DNA of 64,000 bases from Nocardioides marinisabuli (GCF_013466785.1 NZ_CP059163.1:3348001-3412000); one strand, 5' to 3'. Counted from the stretch's first letter, positions 8,500-19,062 are shown. Numbers and translations are program-made. The notes: generated from the letters alone by a model not told the origin.

Positions 8500-11400
8500 C
8501 CGGCGAGGTGGCGCCAGCGGGGGGCCAGCTGCGACCAGGGCCCGCTGGCGGCCACGGTGCCGTCGACCAGCACCACGACCCGGTCGGCGCGGGCCAGGGC
8601 GGCGGTCTTGGAGGTGGCGCCGACGACGGTGGTGCCGCGCTCGCGCAGCGACTCCCACAGCTCGACCTCGGTGGCCGCGTCGAGCGCCGAGGACACGTCG
8701 TCGGCCAGCAGCAGCTCGGAGTCGCAGGCCAGCGCCCGCGCCAGCGCGACGCGCTGCACCTGCCCGCCCGAGAGGCGTACGCCGCGGTGCCCGACCAGCG
8801 AGTCGGGCCCACCGGCCTCCTCGACGTCGCGGCCCAGGCGGGCGGCCGCGATGGCGGGCTCGACCTGCCGGTCGGGGTGGTCGAGCCGGATGTTGTCGCG
8901 GAACGTGCCCGACAGCACCCGGGGCACCTGCGCCACGTGGGCGACCCGGCCGGGTCGCAGCTCGGTCTCGGGGTCGTCGAGCAGCCGGTCGTTCCAGCGC
9001 ACCTCGCCGCGGGTGCTGACCAGCCCGGCCAGCGCCGCGAGGAGGCTGGACTTGCCGGAGCCGACCTGACCGAGCAGCAGCACCAGCTCGCCCCGCTCGA
9101 CGCGCAGGTCGATGTCGTGGGCGCCGACGGTGCCGTCGTCGTGCACCGCGGTGAGCCCGCGCACCTCCAGGGTGCGCAGCTCTCGCGGCCGCCGCGGCGG
9201 GGGCGGGGGAGACGCCGGCGACCAGGTCGACGCCCGGCGGCTCGGCCATCAGGTCGCCGCCGCCGGCCAGGCGGCTGGTCTCGTGCATCCAGGCGCGGGT
9301 GCCCGGGGCCTCGGTGACCACCGAGCCGGCCACCCGGCCGAACCAGTCGAAGCCGGCGACGGCGTTGGCGACCAGCAGCGCGGTGGCCAGCCCCCAGCCC
9401 TCGGCGACGTAGACGCCCCACGCGGCGACCACGCCGAGCTGGACCATCACGATCGGGACGCCGTCGAGCAGCGCCTGCACCCGGTGCTCGCGCACCGCGG
9501 CCTCGACGCGCCCGGAGTCGACCTCGCGCAGGTGCTGGTGGACCGCCGGGGTGGCGGCGGCGAGCTTGACGGTGCGCACCGACTCCAGCGCCGAGACCAG
9601 CGAGCGGCCGAAGCGCGCCCGGGCGGCCGACGACGCGGCGGCGGAGCGACCGGCGACCCGGCGCCCAGCGAGGAGGCCAGCGCCGAGGCGACCATACGGT
9701 CAGCAGCACCCCGCCGGCCAGCAGGCTGCGGGCGAGCGCCGCGGTCAGCGCCACGATGATCAGCCCGTTGACCAGGTCGACCCAGCGGTCGGCGTAGCGC
9801 GCGAGCCGGTCGGCGTCCATGGCGCGGGCCACCACCTCGCCCGGCGGCGTGCGGGTCAGCCGTCGCTGCTCGGTCTGGCCCTGCAGCACCGCCGCGCGCA
9901 CGCGCAGCATCACCGCGACCCACCAGCGTGGGTAGACCTTGAAGGCCAGGGCCAGCAGCAGCGGCGCGACCATCAGCGAGGCCACCAGCGCCACCACCAG
10001 CCCGAGCGGGCGACCGCCCTGCTGCAGGTCGGTGACCAGCAGCCCCCAGACCCACCCGGTGACCGCGCCGAAGGCACCGGTCAGCGCCGAGACCGTGAAG
10101 AGCCCGGCGCCGACGAGGCCCCAGCGCGGCTCCACCAGCAGCGCGTTCCAGATGGTGCGGCTCAGGCTGGGCAGCGGTCGCAGGGTGGGCGCCTCCGGCG
10201 CCTGGCCCGTACGCCGCGCGCTGCCGATGTCGGCGTCGCGTGCGGCCTGGTGGGCCGCGGCGTGGCTGTCGTCGAGGTCGTGCTCGTGCGCCTGCTCGGT
10301 GGCCGAGGCCTCGAGCAGGTCGCGGAACGCGCCGGGCTCGCGGGCCAGCACGGCCCGGGGGCCCTGCTGCACGACCCGGCCGGCCTCGAGGACCGCCACC
10401 TGGGAGGCACGCTCGGTGGTGCCGAGGCGGTGGGCCACCAGCAGGCCGGTGCGACCGGTCAGCAGCCGGTCGGCGGCCCGCACCACCCGGGCCTCGGTGA
10501 CCGGGTCCATCCGGGCGGTGGCCTCGTCGAGCACCACCACCCGCACGTCGCGCACCAGCAGCCGCGCGAAGGCGACCAGCTGCTCCTCGCCGGCGGACAG
10601 GGTGGTGCCCCCGGGGCCCAGCGGGGTGTCGAGCCCCTGGGGCAGCCCGGCGACCCAGCTCTCCAGCCCGAGCTCGGTGACCGCGGCCTCGACGTCGGCG
10701 CGCGAGCCGTGCGCGAAGAGGGCGATGTTCTCGGCGAGGGTGCCGGCCAGGATCTCGGTGCGCTGGGTGACCACGCCGACGGCGCTGCGCAGCGCCTGCA
10801 GGTCGAGCTCGAGCACGTCGCGCCCGCCGAGCAGCACGCTGCCGGGCTCGGGGTCCACGGCGCGCGAGACCAGCGAGGCGAGCGTCGACTTGCCGGAGCC
10901 GGTGCGGCCCACGAGCGCGCAGGTGGTGCCGGCGGGCACGGTGAGCTCGACGCCCTGCAGGGCGAACGGGCCGGTGCCGTAGGAGAAGTGCAGGTCGCGC
11001 AGGTGCAGGTCGAGCGGGCCCGGCGCCAGCGCCGCGCCGCCGGTGGGCTCGGCCTCGGCCCCGAGCAGCTGGCGCAGGCGCAGCACCGCGCCGTAGCCGG
11101 CCTGCAGGTCGGGCAGGTGCCGGGCGAGCTGGTCGACCTGGCCCACGAAGGTGGTGGTGACTAGGAACAGCGTGACCAGCGCGGCGGTGCTGAGCCGGTC
11201 GTCGAGCACCAGGGCGACGCCGACGACGGCGGTGCCGGCGAGCATGGCGTGCAGCAGCGTGCCGGTGCGGCGACCGACCTGGCTCTCCAGCGTGAGGACC
11301 TCGGCGAAGCGGGCGTGCACGGTCGCGGCGAGCTCGGTGCAGCGGCGTACGAGGTGGGCTTGGCCCAGCGTGGTGCGCAGGTCGTCGCGGGCGGCGATGC

Positions 11401-12037
11401 CCTCCTCCATCGCGGCCGCGTGGTCGGTCCAGGCCATCTCCTCGACGACCTTGCGCTCGGAGATCTGCGGCAGCAGCGGGCGCACCACCGCGACGGCGGC
11501 GACCCCGGCGAGCGGGAACAGGATGAACGCCGGCCACCAGGTCAGGCCGGCGACCAGCCACAGCGGCCCCGAGGCCAGCAGCGTGCGGATCGCCATCCAC
11601 ACGCTCTGGCGCAGCAGCGAGCCGACCTCGTGGGTGTCGTCGTCGACCCGGTCGAGCACCTCGCCGACCGCCTGCTCGTCGAGCGCGGCCAGCGGCTGCA
11701 GCATCGCGGCGTCGAGCAGGTCGGCGCGCAGGCGGCCCTCGGCCCGGTCGGTGACCCCGGCCCAGATGGTGCGCCCCACCGAGTCCAGCACCGCCGCGCC
11801 GACCACGCAGAGCGCCAGCAGCCACACCAGGGGGACCGTGGCCTCCTCCGCGAGCCGGCCGGCGACGGCCGAGCCGACCGCCGTGCCGACGGCGCCGAGC
11901 AGGGAGCCGAGCAGCGCGAGCACCGCCCACGGGCTGCGCATCCGGCGCCAGTCGACGGGTCGTCGCTGGGCCGGCGGGCTGGTGGGCGGAGGGGTCTGGG
12001 TAGGCGCGGGGTGGGCGCCGAGATCGGTCACAGTCAC
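8496..12037 (-). pseudogene. Fused ABC exporter (TMD-NBD-TMD-NBD), three frameshifts in second half
   Basis: One polypeptide of about 1,180 residues would contain two complete half-exporters in tandem. The first half is intact: six-helix membrane domain from about residue 38, Walker A LVGRTGSGKST, signature LSAGEEQ and Walker B VVVLDEATARMDP. The second membrane domain starts in the same frame, then shifts near 9695 and again near 9664-9668 (one base missing each), and once more in the G/C run at 9199-9209 (one base extra). The last piece, 8496 to about 9204, holds the second ATPase with Walker A LLGQVGSGKSS, signature LSGGQVQR and Walker B LLLADDVSSALD, where aspartate replaces the catalytic glutamate. 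One active and one degenerate ATP site is typical of heterodimeric exporters. Start GTG 12037 (VTVTDLG) is the likeliest. Either the gene is decaying or the sequence has indel errors; the long intact domains favour the latter. Confidence 0.8.
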
Positions 12038-12133
12038 GGTGCCCCCGACGGTATGCCCTGACCGGCCCGGGGCGCCTCTCAATTTCAGGGCACCGCCCGT
12101 CTGCGACGAGAGCCGTCCGGGGCCGCTGGGACG

Positions 12134-12172
12134 CACCACGCCCCGCCCGGGTGGCCCGGGCGGGGCGTGGTG
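12134..12172. terminator. Hairpin terminator downstream of sucB
   Basis: Perfect 18-bp inverted repeat (12134-12151 and 12155-12172) around a 3-nt loop, 31 nt past the sucB stop on the minus strand. It would end the lpdA-sucB transcript before the exporter promoter. The rest of the 12038-12203 gap shows nothing further that I can identify. Confidence 0.8.
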
Positions 12173-12203
12173 GGTGCTGCTGGGTCGTGCTGGGGAGCGG
12201 TGC

Positions 12204-14039
12204 TCAGACCTCGAACTGGCCGCTCTCGAGGCGCTGCTTGACCTCCTGCAGGAACCGGCCGGCGTCGGCGCCGTCAACCAGGCGGTGGTCGTAGGTCAGC
12301 GCCAGGTAGACCATGTGGCGCACCGCGATGGTCTCGCCCAGGTTGGGGTCGTCGATGACGACCGGGCGCTTGACCACGGCACCGGGGCCCAGGATCGCGA
12401 CCTGCGGCTGGTTGATCACGGGGGTGTCGAAGAGCGCCCCCACGCTGCCGAGGTTGGTGATCGTGAAGGTGCCGCCCGACAGCTCGTCGGGGCCGATCTT
12501 GTTGGTGCGGGTGCGCTCGGCCACGTCGCCGATCTTGCGGGCCAGGCCCGAGATCGACAGGTCGCCGGCGTCCTTGACCACCGGGGTGATCAGGCCCTTC
12601 TCGGTGTCCACCGCGAACGCGAGGTTCTCGCGGTCGTAGTAGGTGACCTCACCGGCCTCGGTGTCGATCGTGGCGTTCAGCGAGGGGTGCTGCTTGAGCG
12701 CGTCGACCGTCGCCTTGGCGAAGAACGGCAGGTAGGACAGCTTGACGCCCTCACGGGCCAGGAAGTCGGCCTTCTTGGCGTCGCGCAGACGGGCGATGTT
12801 GGTGACATCGACCTCGATGACCTGCGTGAGCTGGGCCGAGACCTGCAGCGACTCGACCATGCGCGAGGCGATGATCTTGCGCAGCCGCGAGAGCTTCTCG
12901 GTCTTGCCGCGCAGCGGCGAGGGGCTCGAGGGCGCCGGGGCGCCGCCCGAGGACGCCGCCGGGGCGGCGGGGGCCGACGAGGCGGCCGGGGCGACCGGCT
13001 CCTCCTTGGCCTTCGCGGCCTCGAGCACGTCCTGCTTGCGGATGCGCCCGCCGACACCGGTGCCGGTGACGTCGTTGAGGTCGACGCCGTGCTGGCCGGC
13101 CAGCTTGCGCACCAGCGGGGTCACGTAGCCGGGACCGTCGCCGGAGCTGCTCGAGGAGCTGCTCGAGGAGCTGCTGGTGGAGGAGTCGGGCTTCTCCTGC
13201 TCCTTGGTCGGCTCGGGCGCCTTCTCCTGGGCCGGCTTCGCCTCCTGCTTCGGCTCGGGCTTCTTCTCCGGCTCGGGCTCCGGCTCGGGCTCGGGCTCGG
13301 GCTCCGGCTCGGGCTCCGGCTCGGAGTCGCCGCCGGCGGACCCGTCGCCGATGACGGCGAGCTCGGCGCCGATCTCGACGGTCTCGTCCTCGGAGACCTT
13401 CACCTCGAGCAGCGTGCCGGCCACGGGGGAGGGGATCTCGGTGTCGACCTTGTCGGTGGAGATCTCCAGCAGCGGCTCGTCGACGGCGACCTCGTCACCG
13501 ACCTGCTTGAGCCAGCGGGTCACGGTGCCCTCGGTGACCGACTCGCCCAGCTCGGGCAGGGTCACCGTGGTGCCGCTGCCGCCGGACCCCGACCCCTTGG
13601 TGGCGGCGGCCGGCTTCTCGGTCTCCTCGAGCGGCTTGTCGTCGGACTTGGCCGACTCGGGGGTCTCGTCGCCGGGGGGCAGGTCGCCGGTCTCCTCGGC
13701 GACCTCCTCCTCCTGCTCGGCCTTCTTCTCGGCCTCGTCGTCGTCGGCGGGCTCCGCCTCGGGCGTGGCGGTGTCGTTGCCGGAGTCGCCGGCCGACTCG
13801 CCCTCGTCGCCGATCACGGCCAGGAGCGCGCCCACCTCGACGGTGTCGTCCTCCTCGGCCTTGATCTCGAGCAGCGTGCCCGCGACCGGGCTGGGGATCT
13901 CGGTGTCGACCTTGTCGGTGGAGATCTCCAGCAGCGGCTCGTCGACGGCGACCGTGTCGCCGACCTGCTTCAGCCAGCGCGTGACGGTGCCCTCGGTGAC
14001 GGACTCACCCAGTTCCGGGAGGTTGACTTCGGTGGCCAA
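12204..14039 (-). CDS. sucB: Dihydrolipoamide acyltransferase E2 with two lipoyl domains
   Basis: This 611-residue E2 transfers acyl groups to CoA within a 2-oxoacid dehydrogenase complex; in actinobacteria this type (SucB/DlaT) serves the pyruvate and possibly 2-oxoglutarate complexes. Two near-identical lipoyl domains lie at about residues 1-76 and 165-240, each with the lipoylation motif [13 protein letters not shown] long acidic linker, then an EP-repeat stretch and a serine run lead to the E3-binding domain ([20 protein letters not shown]) and the catalytic domain from about residue 370, with the active-site motif [11 protein letters not shown] near the end. The start is TTG at 14037-14039, preceded by AAGGA. 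It follows lpdA, 95 nt apart on the same strand, and lies near lipA and lipB, which supply its cofactor. Confidence 0.95.
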   Translation of the reverse strand: MATEVNLPELGESVTEGTVTRWLKQVGDTVAVDEPLLEISTDKVDTEIPSPVAGTLLEIKAEEDDTVEVGALLAVIGDEGESAGDSGNDTATPEAEPADDDEAEKKAEQEEEVAEETGDLPPGDETPESAKSDDKPLEETEKPAAATKGSGSGGSGTTVTLPELGESVTEGTVTRWLKQVGDEVAVDEPLLEISTDKVDTEIPSPVAGTLLEVKVSEDETVEIGAELAVIGDGSAGGDSEPEPEPEPEPEPEPEPEPEKKPEPKQEAKPAQEKAPEPTKEQEKPDSSTSSSSSSSSSSSGDGPGYVTPLVRKLAGQHGVDLNDVTGTGVGGRIRKQDVLEAAKAKEEPVAPAASSAPAAPAASSGGAPAPSSPSPLRGKTEKLSRLRKIIASRMVESLQVSAQLTQVIEVDVTNIARLRDAKKADFLAREGVKLSYLPFFAKATVDALKQHPSLNATIDTEAGEVTYYDRENLAFAVDTEKGLITPVVKDAGDLSISGLARKIGDVAERTRTNKIGPDELSGGTFTITNLGSVGALFDTPVINQPQVAILGPGAVVKRPVVIDDPNLGETIAVRHMVYLALTYDHRLVDGADAGRFLQEVKQRLESGQFEV

Positions 14040-14134
14040 TGCAGTTCCTTCGCTCGCGGTCTTCGATGGGGTGCTCGGTGTGGCGGGGTGGTGCGGGTGT
14101 GGCGGGGTGTGCCGGGCTCCAGGCTAGGAGGCGG

Positions 14135-15514
14135 TCACGAGTGCGCGTGCAGCGCCTTGCCGGCCAGGGCGAGGTGCGCCTCGCCGAGAGCCTCGTTCTG
14201 GGTGGGGTGGGCGTGCACCAGCGGGGCGACGTCCTCGGCGTGGGCCTCCCAGCCGTAGATCAGCTGTGCCTCGCCGATCAGCTCGCCGACCCGGTCGCCG
14301 ACCATGTGCACTCCCACGACGGGCCCGTCGGTGACGCGCACCAGCTTGACGAAACCCTGGGTCTTGAGGATCTGGCTCTTGCCGTTGCCGCCCAGGTCGT
14401 AGGTCAGCGTCTCCACGGCGTCCTCGCCGTACGTCGAGCGCGCGGTGGCCTCGTCGAGACCGACCGAGGCGACCTCGGGGTGGGAGTAGGTGACGCGGGG
14501 GATGCCGGCCTCGTCGATGGGCGCGGGGTCGAGCCCGGCGATGTCCTCGGCGACGAAGATGCCCTGCTGGAAGCCGCGGTGGGCCAGCTGGAGCCCGGGG
14601 ACGATGTCGCCGACGGCGTACACGCCCTCGAGGTTGGTGCGGCAGCGCTCGTCGGTGCGCACGAAGCCGCGCTCCATCTCGACGCCCTGCTCGTCGTAGC
14701 CCAGGCCGTCGGTGACGGGGTTGCGACCGACGGCGACGAGCAGCAGCTCGGCCTCGATGGTCTCGCCGCCCTCGACGGTCACGACCACGCCGTGGTCGGT
14801 GGTCTTCACGCTCTCGAAGGGGGTGCCGGTGCGGGCCTTGATGCCGCGCTTCTTGAAGGTGCGCTCGAGCACCTTGGAGGAGGCCTCGTCCTCGGCGGCC
14901 ACCAGCCGGGGCAGCGCCTCGACGATGGTGACCTCGGCGCCGAAGGAGCGCCACACGCTGGCGAACTCGCAGCCGATGACGCCGCCGCCGAGCACCACGA
15001 CCGAGGACGGCACGCGCTCGAGGCGCAGCGCGTGCTCGGAGGTGAGGACGCGCTCGCCGTCGACCTCGAGGCCGGGCAGCGAGCGGGAGTAGGAGCCGGT
15101 GGCCAGCACGACGTGGCGACCGGTGTAGGCGGTGCCGTCGACGGTGACCTCGCGCGGCCCGGTGAGGCGGCCCTCGCCGGCGACCACGGTCACGCCACGG
15201 CCCTTGACCAGGCCGGTGAGGCCCTTGAAGAGCCGCGAGACGACGCCGTCCTTGTAGGAGTTCACCCCGGCCATGTCGATGCCCTCGAGCGTGGCGCGCA
15301 CGCCGAACTGCTCGGAGTCACGCGCCGAGTCGGCGACCTCCGCGGCGTGCAGCAGCGCCTTGGTGGGGATGCAGCCCACGTGCAGGCAGGTGCCGCCGAG
15401 GTCGCCCTTCTCCACCAGTGCGACCCGCATGCCGAGCTGGGCGGCGCGCAGCGCGCACGCGTACCCCCCCGAGCCAGCGCCGAGAATGAGTACGTCGAAG
15501 TCGGTGTCGGCCAC
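14135..15514 (-). CDS. lpdA: Dihydrolipoyl dehydrogenase E3
   Basis: A 459-residue FAD flavoprotein that re-oxidises the dihydrolipoyl group of E2 and the glycine-cleavage H protein, reducing NAD. The FAD motif GAGSGGYACA is at residues 12-21, the redox disulfide is C43 and C48 in GGTCLHVGCIPTKA, the NAD-binding GGGVIGCEFA lies near residue 180, and the C-terminal HAHPTQNEALGEA holds the catalytic histidine and glutamate. The longer open frame upstream is not coding; GTG 15512-15514 is chosen because it begins the flavoprotein and has a GGAAGGA ribosome binding site. It probably leads an lpdA-sucB operon. Confidence 0.95.
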   Translation of the reverse strand: MADTDFDVLILGAGSGGYACALRAAQLGMRVALVEKGDLGGTCLHVGCIPTKALLHAAEVADSARDSEQFGVRATLEGIDMAGVNSYKDGVVSRLFKGLTGLVKGRGVTVVAGEGRLTGPREVTVDGTAYTGRHVVLATGSYSRSLPGLEVDGERVLTSEHALRLERVPSSVVVLGGGVIGCEFASVWRSFGAEVTIVEALPRLVAAEDEASSKVLERTFKKRGIKARTGTPFESVKTTDHGVVVTVEGGETIEAELLLVAVGRNPVTDGLGYDEQGVEMERGFVRTDERCRTNLEGVYAVGDIVPGLQLAHRGFQQGIFVAEDIAGLDPAPIDEAGIPRVTYSHPEVASVGLDEATARSTYGEDAVETLTYDLGGNGKSQILKTQGFVKLVRVTDGPVVGVHMVGDRVGELIGEAQLIYGWEAHAEDVAPLVHAHPTQNEALGEAHLALAGKALHAHS

Positions 15515-15628
15515 CGTGGTCCTTCCGTGGGTGATCCATGTCTCGGGGCTCATCCTTGCACTTCCCCCGGACGTGTCCACACCGACCTTCGGGTGGCCGG
15601 TGCGGGGTCTCTTGGCAGACTGGTGCCC

Positions 15629-16003
15629 ATGGGACTCATGGACCGCTTCCGCCGGGGCTCGAAGCAGCGCATGCGCAAGCCCGCGCGCGACGCCGCGCGC
15701 ACCGGCTCGACGAGGGTGCGCGCCTCCGACGCCGTCGACCGCGAGCACCTCAGCTCGTGGGTCTCCGAGCGCCGCGGTGTCGAGGGGTTCGTCGAGCCCC
15801 GCACCGCGGTCAGCGACGTGACGCTGCTGCTGGTCGCCCACGACGGTGAGTGGACCCGGCGCCGGGTGCCCTCGATCGACTGGGCGCACGACTTCTGCAA
15901 CCGCTTCCAGGTGCCGTCGTACGACGCCGGGCTGGTGGGCATCCCGCAGCGGATGCGCGACTACAACAGCCGGGTGAAGAAGCAGGGCCGGCAGGACCCG
16001 TAG
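15629..16003 (+). CDS. Conserved hypothetical protein
   Basis: A 124-residue soluble protein with a very basic N-terminus (MGLMDRFRRGSKQRMRKPAR) and a compact remainder containing VTLLLVAHDGEWTRRR and WAHDFCNRFQVPSYDAGLVG. I do not recognise a characterised family; similar small proteins occur beside lpd or pepA in other actinobacteria. The ATG at 15629 has CAGACT 7 nt upstream, fitting a leaderless start. The open frame extends upstream antisense to lpdA, which is not coding. It is divergent from lpdA and convergent with pepA. Confidence 0.7.
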   Translation: MGLMDRFRRGSKQRMRKPARDAARTGSTRVRASDAVDREHLSSWVSERRGVEGFVEPRTAVSDVTLLLVAHDGEWTRRRVPSIDWAHDFCNRFQVPSYDAGLVGIPQRMRDYNSRVKKQGRQDP

Positions 16004-16055
16004 GTCCCGCCGGCCCCGCTGGCCCCCGCTGGCGCCCCGTGGTGGTGGGGAGCGC

Positions 16056-17588
16056 TCAGGCCAGGCCGCGCGCCAGGTCGACGAGGGTCGACACCGCGAA
16101 GCCGGTGCCGCCGTTGGTCAGGTGGCCGTCGGGGCCGCCGGCGTTGAACGACGGGCCGGCGATGTCGAGGTGCGCCCAGGGGCGCCCGTCGGTGAACTCG
16201 CGCAGGAACGCGCCGGCGAAGAGCCCGCCGCCCCAGCGCACCCAGTCGTGCTGGGCGAGGTCGGCGATCTTGCTGGAGGTGACGCGCTGCTTCATCTCCT
16301 CGGGGATCGGCATCGCCCAGATCGGCTCACCGGCGCTGGCGCCGGCCTCGACGACCTTGGCCACGACCTCCTCGGAGCCCATCACGCCGGCCATCTTGTT
16401 GCCGAGCGCGACGACCATGGCACCGGTGAGCGTGGCGACGTCGACGATCAGGTCGGGCTCGGTCTCGACGGCGCGCACCAGCGCGTCACCGAGCACGAGA
16501 CGACCCTCGGCGTCGGTGTTGAGCACCTCGACGGTCTTGCCGCCGTACATGCTCAGGATGTCGCCGGGCCGGGTCGCGTCGCCGGAGACCATGTTCTCGG
16601 CCATCGGCGCGAAGCAGGAGACCTTGACCGGCAGGCCGAGCTCGGCGATGGCGAAGGTGGCCTGGATGACCGCGGCGGCGCCGGCCATGTCGGACTTCAT
16701 CTCGTGCATGCCCTGCGCGGGCTTGATCGACAGGCCGCCGGAGTCGAAGGTGATGCCCTTGCCGACCAGGGCCAGGTGGGTCGTCGCGCCCTTGGGCGTG
16801 TAGCTGATCTCGACCAGGCGCGGCGGGGCGGAGGAGCCGACGCCGACGCCGAGGATGCCGCCGCAGCCGAGCTCGGCGAGCTCGACCTCGTCGAGGACGC
16901 GCAGCGTGATCTTGGGGGCGCCGCGGCCCTTGCCGAGCTCCTTGGCGCGCGCCTGCGCGGCCTCGGCGAACGCTGGCGGGCGCAGGTCGCCCGGGGGAGT
17001 GTTGACCCAGTCGCGGGTGGCCGCGACCGCCCGGGTGACGACCTGGGCCTCCTCGAGGGCGGCGACGACCTGCTTGTCGCGTGCGGCGCTGCTCAGCAGC
17101 ACCACCTCGCCGGCGGTGGTGGCGTCCTTGGCGGTGTCCTGCTTGTACGTCGTGAACGTGTAGGCGCCGAGCGCCCAGCCCTCGGCCACGGCCCGCACGT
17201 CGGCGGCGGTCTCGGCCGGCAGCGCGAGCGCGACGTCGGCGGCGTTGGTCACGGCCCGGGAGGCGGCACCGGCGGCGCGGCGCAGGTCGGCGGGCTGGGG
17301 GTCCTTGCCGAGGCCCACGAGCACCAGCAGCGGTGCGCCGATCGTGCCCGAGGTGGGCACCCGGGTGACCTCGCCGACGGAGCCCTTGACGTCGAGGGAG
17401 GCCAGCAGCGGGCGCAGCTTGCGGCCGTAGGCCCTGGCGACGTCCTCGGCGCCGGCGGCGAGCTCGAGGACCGGGCCGTCCTCCTTGCTCGCGCGGCGGC
17501 CGGTCGGCTCGCTCTGCACGACACCGACGACGACGGCGTCGGTCTTGGTCTTGGCGGGGCTGGCACTGCTCAAGGTAAACGAGGTCAC
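16056..17588 (-). CDS. pepA: Leucyl aminopeptidase, M17 family
   Basis: A 510-residue cytosolic aminopeptidase with two metal ions that removes N-terminal residues from peptides. The M17 signature NTDAEGRLVLGDAL is complete. The metal-binding and catalytic lysine region VGKGITFDSGGLSIKP and the aspartate in MHEMKSDMAGAAAV are present. The N-terminal macro-like domain covers about residues 1-175. Length is normal for the family. The GTG start has TAGTGT 6 nt upstream. It is divergent from gcvT, 88 bp apart. Confidence 0.96.
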   Translation of the reverse strand: MTSFTLSSASPAKTKTDAVVVGVVQSEPTGRRASKEDGPVLELAAGAEDVARAYGRKLRPLLASLDVKGSVGEVTRVPTSGTIGAPLLVLVGLGKDPQPADLRRAAGAASRAVTNAADVALALPAETAADVRAVAEGWALGAYTFTTYKQDTAKDATTAGEVVLLSSAARDKQVVAALEEAQVVTRAVAATRDWVNTPPGDLRPPAFAEAAQARAKELGKGRGAPKITLRVLDEVELAELGCGGILGVGVGSSAPPRLVEISYTPKGATTHLALVGKGITFDSGGLSIKPAQGMHEMKSDMAGAAAVIQATFAIAELGLPVKVSCFAPMAENMVSGDATRPGDILSMYGGKTVEVLNTDAEGRLVLGDALVRAVETEPDLIVDVATLTGAMVVALGNKMAGVMGSEEVVAKVVEAGASAGEPIWAMPIPEEMKQRVTSSKIADLAQHDWVRWGGGLFAGAFLREFTDGRPWAHLDIAGPSFNAGGPDGHLTNGGTGFAVSTLVDLARGLA

Positions 17589-17594
17589 CGCGCC

Positions 17595-17600
17595 ACACTA
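17595..17600 (-). promoter_or_regulatory. -10 element, leaderless start of pepA
   Basis: TAGTGT on the minus strand, 6 nt before the pepA GTG start. Confidence 0.6.
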
Positions 17601-17664
17601 ACCATGGCACCGCCACCCCGCGGCGCGACCCACGTCACCCCCGGTGGGGCTGCCGCGGCTGGGG

Positions 17665-17670
17665 TAGGTT
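17665..17670 (+). promoter_or_regulatory. -10 element, leaderless start of gcvT
   Basis: TAGGTT ends 6 nt before the gcvT ATG. The 88-bp gap shared with pepA has no room for a glycine riboswitch. Confidence 0.6.
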
Positions 17671-17676
17671 CGCGCC

Positions 17677-18780
17677 ATGGCCGACCTGCTGACCTCGCCG
17701 CTGCACGACCGTCACCTGGCGCTGGGGGCCAAGACCGCCCCGTTCGGCGGCTGGGAGATGCCGCTGGAGTACCCCACGGGCGTCGTGGCCGAGCACACCG
17801 CGGTCCGCTCGGGCGTGGGCGTCTTCGACGTCAGCCACCTCGGCAAGGCCGAGGTCACCGGCCCCGGCGCGGCGGCGTACGTCAACGCCTGCCTGACCAA
17901 CGACCTCGACCGCATCGGCCCCGGCCAGGCGCAGTACACGCTGTGCTGCGACGACGAGACCGGCGGCGTGGTCGACGACCTGATCGTCTACCGCTACTCC
18001 GACGAGCGGGTGCTGCTGGTGCCCAACGCCGCGAACACCGCCGAGGTCGTGCGCCGCCTGGCCGCCACCGCCCCCGCGGGTGTCGAGGTCGTCGACCGGC
18101 ACCGCGACCTGGCCGTGCTGGCCGTCCAGGGCCCCCTCAGCGACGAGGTGATGACCGCGATGGGGCTGCCGGTCGACCACGACTACATGAGCTTCGTGGA
18201 GGCGACGTACGCCGACGCCACCGTGGTGGTGTGCCGCACCGGCTACACCGGCGAGCGCGGCTACGAGCTGCTGGTGCCCAACGAGGCCGCGGGCGCGGTG
18301 TGGGACGCGCTGCTCGCGGCCGGCGCCGAGCACGGCGTCGCCCCGTGCGGGCTGGGCGCGCGCGACACCCTGCGCACCGAGATGGGCTACCCGCTGCACG
18401 GGCAGGACATCTCCCTCGACGTCACGCCGGTGCAGGCGCGGATGGCCTGGGCGGTCGGCTGGGACAAGCCGGCCTTCTGGGGCAAGGACGTGCTGGTGCG
18501 CGAGCGCGCCGAGAAGCCCAAGCGGGTGCTGCGCGGCATCGTGGCCACCGGCCGGGGCATCCCGCGACCGGGCATGAGCGTCTCGCTGAGCGCCGACGTG
18601 CTGGTCGGCGAGGTCACCTCGGGCACCTTCAGCCCCACGCTGCGCAAGGGGGTCGGGCTGGCCCTGGTGGCCGCGACCGTGCACCCCGAGGCGGAGGTCG
18701 GGGTCGACATCCGCGGCCGCCGCGAGATCTTCCAGCTCACCAAGCCCCCGTTCGTCGACCCGTCGGTGAAGGAGTCCTGA
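17677..18780 (+). CDS. gcvT: Glycine cleavage system aminomethyltransferase T
   Basis: GcvT (367 aa) releases ammonia from the aminomethyl group carried by lipoylated H protein and passes the carbon to tetrahydrofolate. Family features include the N-terminal FGGWEMPLEYPTGVVAEHTA, the folate-site aspartate region near VFDVSHLGKAEV, and TGYTGERGYEL in the middle. The C-terminal beta-barrel domain ends in IRGRREIFQLTKPPFV. Length is normal. No other gcv gene is in the window; its functional links here are lpdA (shared E3) and lipA/lipB. The stop overlaps the next start by one base (TGATG). Confidence 0.96.
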   Translation: MADLLTSPLHDRHLALGAKTAPFGGWEMPLEYPTGVVAEHTAVRSGVGVFDVSHLGKAEVTGPGAAAYVNACLTNDLDRIGPGQAQYTLCCDDETGGVVDDLIVYRYSDERVLLVPNAANTAEVVRRLAATAPAGVEVVDRHRDLAVLAVQGPLSDEVMTAMGLPVDHDYMSFVEATYADATVVVCRTGYTGERGYELLVPNEAAGAVWDALLAAGAEHGVAPCGLGARDTLRTEMGYPLHGQDISLDVTPVQARMAWAVGWDKPAFWGKDVLVRERAEKPKRVLRGIVATGRGIPRPGMSVSLSADVLVGEVTSGTFSPTLRKGVGLALVAATVHPEAEVGVDIRGRREIFQLTKPPFVDPSVKES

Positions 18781-19037
18781 TGAACCTGCCCGAGCAGCCC
18801 CCCACCTTCCGCCCGCCCTCGCCCAGCGAGCGCCCCTGGTGGTGGCGTCTCGAGGACGCCGCCGGCAACGAGGTGGCCGTCGAGGGCGAGCTGGCCGACC
18901 AGCGCTTCACCAGCCAGGCCGACGCCGAGTCGTGGGTGGGCGAGGCCTTCGCCGACCTGGCCGACGAGGGTGTCGACGCGGTGGTCCTCTTCGAGCTCGA
19001 GCGCCGGGTCTACGGCCCGATGTCGCTGCATCCCTGA
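18780..19037 (+). CDS. Conserved hypothetical protein downstream of gcvT
   Basis: An 85-residue soluble protein, proline-rich at the N-terminus, then PWWWRLEDAAGNEVAVEG and an acidic helical section SQADAESWVGEAFADLADEG, ending VYGPMSLHP. Short proteins of this kind are common in actinobacteria, without known function. Its ATG overlaps the gcvT stop by one base, so it is translationally coupled to gcvT. Confidence 0.8.
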   Translation: MNLPEQPPTFRPPSPSERPWWWRLEDAAGNEVAVEGELADQRFTSQADAESWVGEAFADLADEGVDAVVLFELERRVYGPMSLHP

Positions 19038-19062
19038 CCCGCCTGGCCCACCCTCCCTCCCC

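Noticed and set aside
11151..14258. Long plus-strand open frame opposite sucB and the exporter
   Set aside because: Antisense to genes with unmistakable motifs; its repeat-like composition comes from the EP and serine repeats of SucB.
17589..17676. Glycine riboswitch before gcvT
   Set aside because: The 88-bp gap is filled by two leaderless promoters; no riboswitch core seen.
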